Source: Puniceicoccales bacterium (GTDB lineage: Bacteria; Verrucomicrobiota; Verrucomicrobiia; Opitutales; UBA953). Taken from it: DNA of 46,672 nt. Positions 9,328 to 18,300 of the stretch are shown piece by piece. The notes under the pieces were generated by a model. The model searched no databases, was not told where the DNA came from, and worked only from the letters and a program-made list of their open reading frames with translations. A program made the translations under genes and the position numbers. Within the stretch, counting starts at the first letter, position 1. Every line of letters starts with the position of its first letter. The DNA lies in the NCBI GenBank assembly GCA_031256995.1, contig JAIRPL010000005.1, positions 1-46,672 of the forward strand. The letters run 5' to 3'.

Positions 9328-12300
9328 TTATTTTTTGCGGTTTTTGCGGCGACGGAAGAGGGTGAGGGCAAGGGTCGCGAGGGAGCCGCAAAGGGCATAT
9401 GTGGAGGGTTCGGGGACGGAGGGCATGCCTCGCCAGGCGTAGCGGTAGAGGTAGAGGTTGGTGTTCTTCCAGTAAAGGTGCCAGTCCCCGGAAAGGAAGT
9501 TGAAGCTGTCCTGCGAGAACAGGTTGAGCAACGCCGGGTTGTCCCAATCAAGCTCCAGCAGGGTCGGGTCGGCACCGACGATGGAGACGTTTTGCATGAG
9601 CAGAAATGCCTCGTCGGTATCAATTGGAATGTAGGCTGGAGTGATGCTGAGCGTGATCGGGCCGCCCGTGGTGGCGTCGAGTCTGCCATAGCCACCTCCC
9701 GCTCCACCTTGGGCCATGGATATGGCGGCGGCGGTCCCGGAACCAGTGATGCCCGAGGGCTTTCCAGAAACGGGATCCAATCCGACGAGCATGGCGCTGC
9801 TGGTTTGGACGACGATCCTGGAGCCGCCGCGGATGCTGACGTTTTGGGAGAGAATGGACAGGCCGACCTCGCCCACCGAGGGCGCGCTAAAGTAGGACGG
9901 GCCGGAAATGAGGGTGCTGCCGGTGTGCAGGATGAACTCGCCCGTTTGAATCTTTGTGCCGGAGCTCGTTTGCAAGGTTGCGACACCCCCGACGCTGTTG
10001 CCGACATGGAAGCTCCCTTTTGTGTTGCTAGATCCGTAATTGTTTCCAGCCGAATTGCTTATGGAGAAGAGGCCATTTTCAATGCGCGTGTGCCCGGAAA
10101 AGCCCCTGGCATCGCCTTGGAAATGGAACGCGGCGGAGCCGGTTTTCCGGAAAATGGAATCTTCCGGCCCCGTCAAAACGCCCCTAAATATCTGGGGATC
10201 CCGGCTGTTGGCATGTTCAAAAATGGAACTTGAGGAAATGGAGATGCTGCCGCTGTAGTCATTGCGATAGTAATCAACCGCGGCGGGGGTGCCACTGTTG
10301 TAGGTGTCGGTAAGGGTGCCGAGGCCGCCCAGAAGACGGACATGGGCGGCAATAGGGCCGATAGTCAGGGTGCCTTGGAAGCTGTTGTAGCGGCTGGCGA
10401 TTTCATAATAGTCGCCGGACAAGAGCAACTGGCCGTCCACCGAGGCTTCATGCGTGACACCGTTGGGGCCGATGGGGGTGTCCAAATGCCCAATATGGCC
10501 GGAGAGGCGTTGGCCTGCGGGGTTGCCTTGCTGCCGAAATGCAAGGGTGCCGGAGGGACCAATCGTGATCTGCCCCAGATAATCACGTGTCGAGGTGCGG
10601 GAAATGGTTGGGAATGAGAGGATGTCTGAGGCGGAGAGATAATGGGTCTCATAGCTGAAATCGGGGCTTCCATTGCCAAGGCCTCTGGAAATTTCAAGTT
10701 CCCCACCATCAACGGTGGTCGAACCGCCAAAGGTCTTCCATTCACTGCCGACAACACGGACCCCATTGTAGGTGTTTTCCCCCCCCATGCGCAGCCTTCC
10801 GGTTCCCGTTTTCACAAGATTGCCCCTCCCGGATATCAACGTTTGGTTGTCCTGGGAGAAGGCTCCATACCGAGTTGTTCCATATTCCAGCACCAACGTG
10901 TCATAGGCGGTGATGATCTGCACCGCACTATTCGGCAACAGACTCAGGAACCGGAATTTTCCCACGGGATCGGAGCCACTCCATACAAGGGTGACTGTGG
11001 AGCCGCCGTTGATTCGCAGGAATGGTGCCGCGGCAGGGGTTTCAAACCGAGCGGTGGCGCGATCGGTAACATCGAGGGCCGGCAGAATGCCTGCGTATGG
11101 ATCGTTGGGGTTTGTCGCGGGGTCGACGTAGGGTCCACTGACGCGGATCGAGGAACCCGAGAAGACAAAATTGCTGCCCGGACCGGTGACGAGCAGGGAG
11201 TGCACATAAATGGCAGTGCCGACATTGACACCCAGGACTTGGTCCTCCTCGCCCGCAGCCGCGTCATTGCCAACGCCGACATCAAAAATGACACGCGAGC
11301 GATCGGAAAAGGGGACATTGCCGCCTGCCGCCGACGCCTGGGCGCGTGTGAGCGCATAGGCCTCGTCCTTGCGCCAGTTCATGTTGGTGGCGGTCGTGTT
11401 CCAAACGTTCGCCGAGGTCGTGCCATCCCAGTAAAGTCCAGCGGACACTTGTGTGCCGATGTAGAGGACGCCCTCGGTGGCCAGGCGGTCAAATTTCCAA
11501 CTTGTGCCGGAAGGGGGCACGACGGGCGCGCCGCCGTGGGTGATGGAGACATTGGCGCCGAAAAACCAACCCGCGCCGTTGGTGAAGGTGGCGGGCGCCG
11601 TCGAAGGCGCGCCATTGCTGGCATCAAAGAGATTGATCTCGTAGCCAATCGCGAATTGCGAGGGATCAAAACCGTTGTCGTAGCGCAGTTGAAGAAACGC
11701 GTTGTTGGCGGTGTCAATCCGCGAGGTGGAAAGCAGGCCGTGGCTTCCGCCGGCGCTGACAACAAAATCGAGGATGCCGTTGTCAATGGTGACAAAACCG
11801 CCGGACCCCGTGTCAAGCGTGCCAATGGAACCGGTGGCGGTGTCGACATCCAGCATGAGCCTTCCCATGGATGTGAGGCTCACCATGGAGGCGTCCGAGG
11901 GGCCGGCGGTGACCGGGGCGGCGATGCGCAGGAGCGAGCCGTTGGAGACGTTGACATTCCCGATGACGGTGGTGGGGGCGTCAATGTCGATGGTGCCGCC
12001 ATTGCTCACCGTGATGCCGCTGGAGAAGGTGTTGCCCGCGCCCGAGATGCGCACCAAGGCCGTCCGCGTCGGGCCGCCCGTCAATCCGGACGGCGAGTCG
12101 GGGGTGCCGGTGTTGGCGAGGGTGCGCGTGAAAGCATAGTTCTCCGTCCTGATGGCAAGGACGCCCGGCCCCTCGTTGGCGACAAGGCCGTAAGAGCCGC
12201 CGGTGCCATCATAGCTGGAAAGCCGCAGCTCGCCATGCCCGCGGTTGATGACGGAGGAGGCGCGCAGGGGCGGGGCTGCAACCCCCACCGCCTTCGCGCT

Positions 12301-15300
12301 GATTTCCACAAGCGCCGTGCCGGCGTCGGCAGCCGAGGCATTGGCAATGATGTCCACCCCGGCAATGCGGCTTGATTTGCGCAAAAAGACGCCACCCGGC
12401 CCGTCAAACGTGAGCGTCGGGATCGGGTAAACCGTGGAGGTGAGCGAGTGGCCGTCAAGCACCAGCCGGCCGGAAGGATCGGCGATCGTGACGACGGAGG
12501 GCACCGTCACATCCCCGAGGACACCGTCGCCAAGCGGGTTGCGCAGGGTCAGCGTCTTGTTTCCCGCAAGGGTCACCCCGCCCATGAGGCGGTAGTCGTT
12601 GGGGATCGTCAGGTCGGCGGGGCGCAGCTCGCCATTGGGGTCCCCGCTTCCCGGCGCGCCAAGCCCCGGTTTGTAAATTTCCTGCGAGGGCACGCCAACC
12701 CCGCCGGGGTTGAACCAGTCCTCAACCGTATGGAGCGTGCCGCCGAGCAGGTTGAGGCGGGCGCCTTGGGAAACGGCGCCGACGGACGCGGGACTTCCGA
12801 GGTAGAGATGGCCGCCCTCAAGCAAAATGCCCCCGGCAAGGCCGTGCATCCCATTCGACCCATCATTGGTGCCGCGGATGAAAAGATGCCCCTGCCCGCG
12901 CTTTTCTATAAACGCAAAATCGCCGCTGCCCATGACGGTGTCATTGAGTTCGACGAAGGAGTCGGCCCGCACGGTGTTGATGACCAGCGTGGTTGATTTG
13001 GCCGGGTCGGCGCTGTTGTCGTCGAGCAGGAAAATCGGCAGGTTGAAGCGCAGCCGCCCGCGCACCTCCACGAGAATGTTGGCGACGTCCCCCGATGCCC
13101 CGCCGTCAAGGGTGAGCTTGGGGTTGGAGGCCGGCGAGTAAGGGCCGGTGATCCCGCCGGAAACGTCATCTGGCGAGGCAAAGGTGACCTGCGCATTGGA
13201 GTTGCTGCCGTAGAGCCGGATGGTGCCCGCGATGGCGGCCTGGCCGGTGTCATAATTGGAGATGCCCTGTCCCAGCTTCTCAAAACCGTCCGTGGTGATG
13301 GGGATAACGAGGTTGCCCCAGTTCCAGGCGTCGTTTCCGGGCATCTTTCGTGTGTCAAAGGAGACGATCCTGCCCGCATCCTGCCGCATGCTTGACTGGC
13401 CCGGCCAACGATCCGTGGGGCCACCCTGGATGGATCTGTCCTCCCAGTTTGAAAATGTTCCGCCCGCATATTGTTCACCGGCCGGGGTGATGCGATGCTC
13501 CCAATAGGTGTTGGCCGGGGTCATCGCATCCGAGGCGATCTCGGCGGCATAACCCGACCAGGTCAATTCCTCTTGCACGGGGACAAGCACGCGCTCGCCA
13601 TCCGGATTGCTTTTCACAATGGCCATGCCGGAGGGCAGCCCCCCGCCAGGCACCTCAAGATAGAGGTTCGGGACAACCTCGCCGCGCCGGTAATCTGTGA
13701 CAATGATGCGCGTGGCGCCAAGCCCCGTGTCGGGATCGCCCTGCCAGTTGATAAAGTGAAGCTCCCCGGTGCTACCCTCCGCGATGCGCCCAAAGGTGAA
13801 ACGCAGAGGCATGGCGGGGGAAAGCGCGGTGTCATCGGTGAGCTTGATGTAGCCCGTGACACCCTGGGCCACATGGATCGCGCTCACACGGCGTCCGGAC
13901 GGCGCATCCGTGACATCCGCGCGGAGCGCCTGCGATTTGCCATTGAGGTCGAGGGTGCCGGAATCCCCAAACCCGCCGGACAAATTGTCGAACTCCAATC
14001 GCACGACACCGGAAAGGCGGTTCGAGTCCGCCATCCACAGAGTGCCGCCATTGCCGATTTGGAGATGGTTGGCGCGAATGTTCATGCCGAGCCGCAGAAG
14101 GCCGGGCATGTCCATGCGAACCGTGTCCGCCACAAGCCAGCCGGCGTCCGGGTTGTCCGGGGTGTAAAGAGGCTGCCCGTGCAGCATCGCCCCTTCCGGC
14201 CCCGCCATGCGCAGAATACCCGCGCCCTGAAACCCCATCCCCATTCCCGTGGCCGAGCCTCCCGCGACAAACATCGCCTGTTTTAGCAAGTGGAAGGGCT
14301 GATTGTTGGAGGAATCCGTGGAGACGGTCGTGACGCCATGGGTCTCTGTGGCGATGGCTGCGATGGACCCCGCGTAATCATCGCGGTTGACATAAAAATC
14401 GCCCGTCCCCGTGGCAACGAGTTGCGAAGTGCCAAAATACTCGCTGCGCCCGGCGACCCCGACCGGGGCAAGATGGATGCTCCCGGCCTGCACCCCCTCC
14501 GCATGGGAGCCGGAACGGGCGACAAGGGCGCCTAAATCCACCCGCAACTGCCCCGTGATCGCATTGTTGGGATGGGTGAGAACAAGCGACTTTAGGCCCG
14601 TCTTGGTAAAACCGTTGTTATTGTCCCGGATCGGGGAGTCTATCTGGAGGGAGCCGGTCCACATGACGAAGCCCAGGTTCGCCCCGTTCAGGACAAGCGG
14701 CACGGGAGAGGCAAAAACAATGGTGTCGGCGACATTTTCAGCCTCCGGGGGCCGCGACACCTCGAATTCCCGCAACCCATTGAATTCAACCGGGTTGTAA
14801 ATCACGCGCGCCGTCCTGTATGAATCCGTGCTCCACGGCGAGAAAACGATCCTTTGCAAACGCACTGGATTGGATGAGGAGAAGGTGATGGTCCCCGTTC
14901 CAAATGGGCCGCTCAAAAGATTCCCATCCACGTCCAAAACCGCGTCGGCGGCGAGAAGCACCCTGCCCAACTTGTTATCGCTGGTGTAGACACTGAATTC
15001 TGTGCCGCCGGAGTAGGTGCTTCCAGAGCCATTAAAACGCAGCACTGAGTAATCGCTGGCGCCGCCTGTATACAAAAGGCGATTGCTTCCCGTGATCACA
15101 AAATTTTCCCCCAAAACCAAGCCGTTTTTACTCGGGAGCAAGGATCCACCCATTTGCGGATTGGCGGGCGCCAATGTGTTTCCAAAACCGATGCATATGT
15201 CATGCCCGCCCATGTCCAAGGAGGAATCATCCAACACCCAGTTTCCGTAGAAACCTTTCTCCCGGCCATCCAGGATAACCAAGGGATTGACGAGGGTTCT

Positions 15301-18300
15301 GGAACCCTGCGTGAACGTGTTCAGCTCGACCCCATTCGCATCCGTGGCAACAAGATGAAAGCCGGACGAGAGGGTGAGAACCCCTGTTCCAAAGGCATTG
15401 TCATTCCCAACATACACGAGGGTTGGATTGTAATGGTTTGATAAAAAAGAGGTTCCTCCCGAGAAAGTGCTGTTTCCATTGAGCCAGATATCCGTGGAAC
15501 CCCATTCCCTAAAAACCAATGAGGCCGGCTGGCCTGGCTCCGCGTCATGAATATCCCCCAATAATTTCAGCCGAACAGAATACGCATGGCCGTCGTAGGA
15601 CACGGAATAGGAAGAAATATTGTGTTCCCCCGGAGAAAGCCGGATGCCGTCGGGACTTCCGGAAGCGTCAATAGTCAAACCTGTGTACGTGTATCTGGAT
15701 GGGGCGCTGGCATATTCCGTTGGATATTTAAGCGCGATATCCCCATGAAGCAAAATGCCGCCTGGCGCGCACAAAACGCCATATTGGTAACTGGGAGACT
15801 CCATGGTCTCCATGTTGGTGACGGAGCTGGGCGAGGAGCCGAAGGTGATCAATCCAATGCCCAATGGGGTCGCATTGGGTTCTCTGGTGCGAATCTGCAA
15901 ATGTCCAACATCATCGTCCCAGACAAAACCATTGAACTCGTTGCTTGGGTTGGAGATGCGAAGATCGCCATGCCCGGCAAACCCATCCGTGTTCTGGCGT
16001 TTTACAAGCGCCCCTCCCGTGATTTTTCCGCTCAAATGCAAGAAGCCATCCGTCCTCGGGGCATCGAGTATGAGATGGGTCTCCGATTGTAAGTGAATGC
16101 CGGAGCTGATGGTGAGAGTCGAGACGCCAATGTGCTTGATGCGCGCGGACAAATCGGGGGTGTCCTCAAACACAAGTTTTCCAGCTCCCACAAGCTCAAA
16201 CCGGAGCGCGGAAGTCTCCACGTTAAGCCGAGCAATCGTGTAGGTGTCGTCCACCGCGATCTTTTTTCCATCCGTGTTCGCCGTTCCCAAGGAAACATCC
16301 TCCCCAAGGCGTTGATCAATGTCGCGAAAAGAGGCCGAGGACAATCCGCCGGGAGTGCCGGGGATATTTCCATTGAGCCAATTTCCCGAATCACCCCAAT
16401 TGGTGCCGGAAAAATTGGGAAAGGCGCTCCCGATCCACTCCGCTGTGGGAAGCCCGCTGGGGACAAGATAATAGGGGTCGGCAGCGTTTTCGTTTTGTCG
16501 GATAGCGGCCCCGGCCTCAAATCCCGTGAAGGCGATATTGTTCAATTCATTCACACCCAAAGGGGCGGGTTCTACCTCAAACCGGACATAATTATTTCCG
16601 ACTGTCCCGTCCCAGCTTCCACTAATTCCTTGAATCAAGAAAAAGGGCACGCTTCCTGGTGAGGCCCCTTCCCAAGATTCCAGGCTTTCAAAGGTAAGTC
16701 CGCCTTTATCCTCGAGATTGAACGAGCCACGATCCGCCTTGACCACCAAAGTCTTAAAGGAATGAGGATCGTCCAGCGCCAGGGCACCTCCTTCGATCAC
16801 CAATCTGGCGCGCTCCTCCTTGCTTTCGTTAAGCAACTGTCCGGAGTGTGCGATTCGAAGCGTTCCGCCGGCCACCGTGTATTCCGGAGATGAAATGTAT
16901 CGTACAGAATCATCAATGAATGCCGTCCCATTCTTCTCTTTTCTGAAGGAGTTAAAAGTAAGAGTAGCTGTTGCTCCACCAAAACTAAGAATTCTCGAAT
17001 CGACCGTGGCATTGCTAAAAAGCAGATTGATCTTTGGATCGAGAGTCCCTGTGCCACCAAAATAAAAATGACCTCCATCGCCCAAGACGATGGTCCCGCC
17101 AGAAGCCGTGCTAGACAAAGCCCCAATGCTCCCGCCAGTGAACTTGAGCAGCACCGGTGCGGAATCAGTGGTTGCGGCGGAAACATCATGGCCAACAAAT
17201 AGTTGCGTATTACTATCCAATTTGAAAACGCCGTCGGAGATCTCATTGTCGCTGCCGCCCCGCGTGAAGGCCACCCGACCGCTATCGGTCAACTTGAAGA
17301 TGCCGGAAGAGATGTGATTTTTTTTGGTCGCAAAATTCAACGATCCCGAACCGACTTGAATAAGGCTGTTTGCGCCATCCACAAAGGCAGCTCCGTCTCC
17401 CTCAATGGAAACCAAACCGTTCCAGCGGACTTGGATGGCGGGTCTGTCCGGATCCGTTCCCCGGACAAAAACGTCTTTCCCGCCTTCATTCGTCTTTATC
17501 ACAAAGGTACCGGCACTGGCCATGATTCCGCCCGTCCCAAAATAATTCTTCCCACCGGCAACCGAACCAATGACAAGGCCCAAATTGCTCGTCTGGTTCA
17601 GCCCGACAATAGCGGCCACCGACCCTGAAGACGTCAAAATGCCTGAAAATGAGTTGGATGGATTGTCAAGGCGAAGAAACAAACGACGGTTGGGGTAACT
17701 TTGATCAACCATGCCTGAAACGTAAAAGCTGCCAGATTCACCATCGGCATCCTTGATTACGTTTTTGATGGACACATTCGGGTTTTCGGGAGTGCTGTCC
17801 GGATAAGAACCCACATCTGAATCAAACCTCCCGACCCTGATGTTATATATTTTGTCCAATGTAATAGCCGGTCCCTCAAATTCGATTCCCGCAATGCCGG
17901 CATCCTGTTGAAAAACCACCTCGTTGGTCACCCTCTTCTGGGTGGCATCCGCGTCGATTGCGAGAAAGATGGAACTGACCGGGCTGGCGCTGGCGCTGCC
18001 GAGGTATATCCTCCCACTCCCAAGCGCCCTGCCATCCTCGAGGATGAGGCCTCCGCTATTGAGATGGACGCCTCCGGAGAAATCGTTCTCTGGCGACGTC
18101 AGGATGACAATCCCCTTCCCTTCTTTGATGATCCCGCCCGAACCTGTGATTTTTTTCGAAAATTGATAGCGTGCGTTCGAGTTCGTTTGCGTCGTATTTA
18201 TCGCCAAGTCGCCATTCAAAACGACCGGGACGCCAAGGATCAGCCGCGAAGATGGAATCACAGATATGTAAAGATTGTCCAACTTCGCGGGAACCCCGGC

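Noticed and set aside
10642..12375. A 577-codon plus-strand frame inside the giant PEP-CTERM gene
   Set aside because: It is antisense to a well-supported protein, rich in Arg, Gly and Ala, with no family pattern; a by-product of codon bias.
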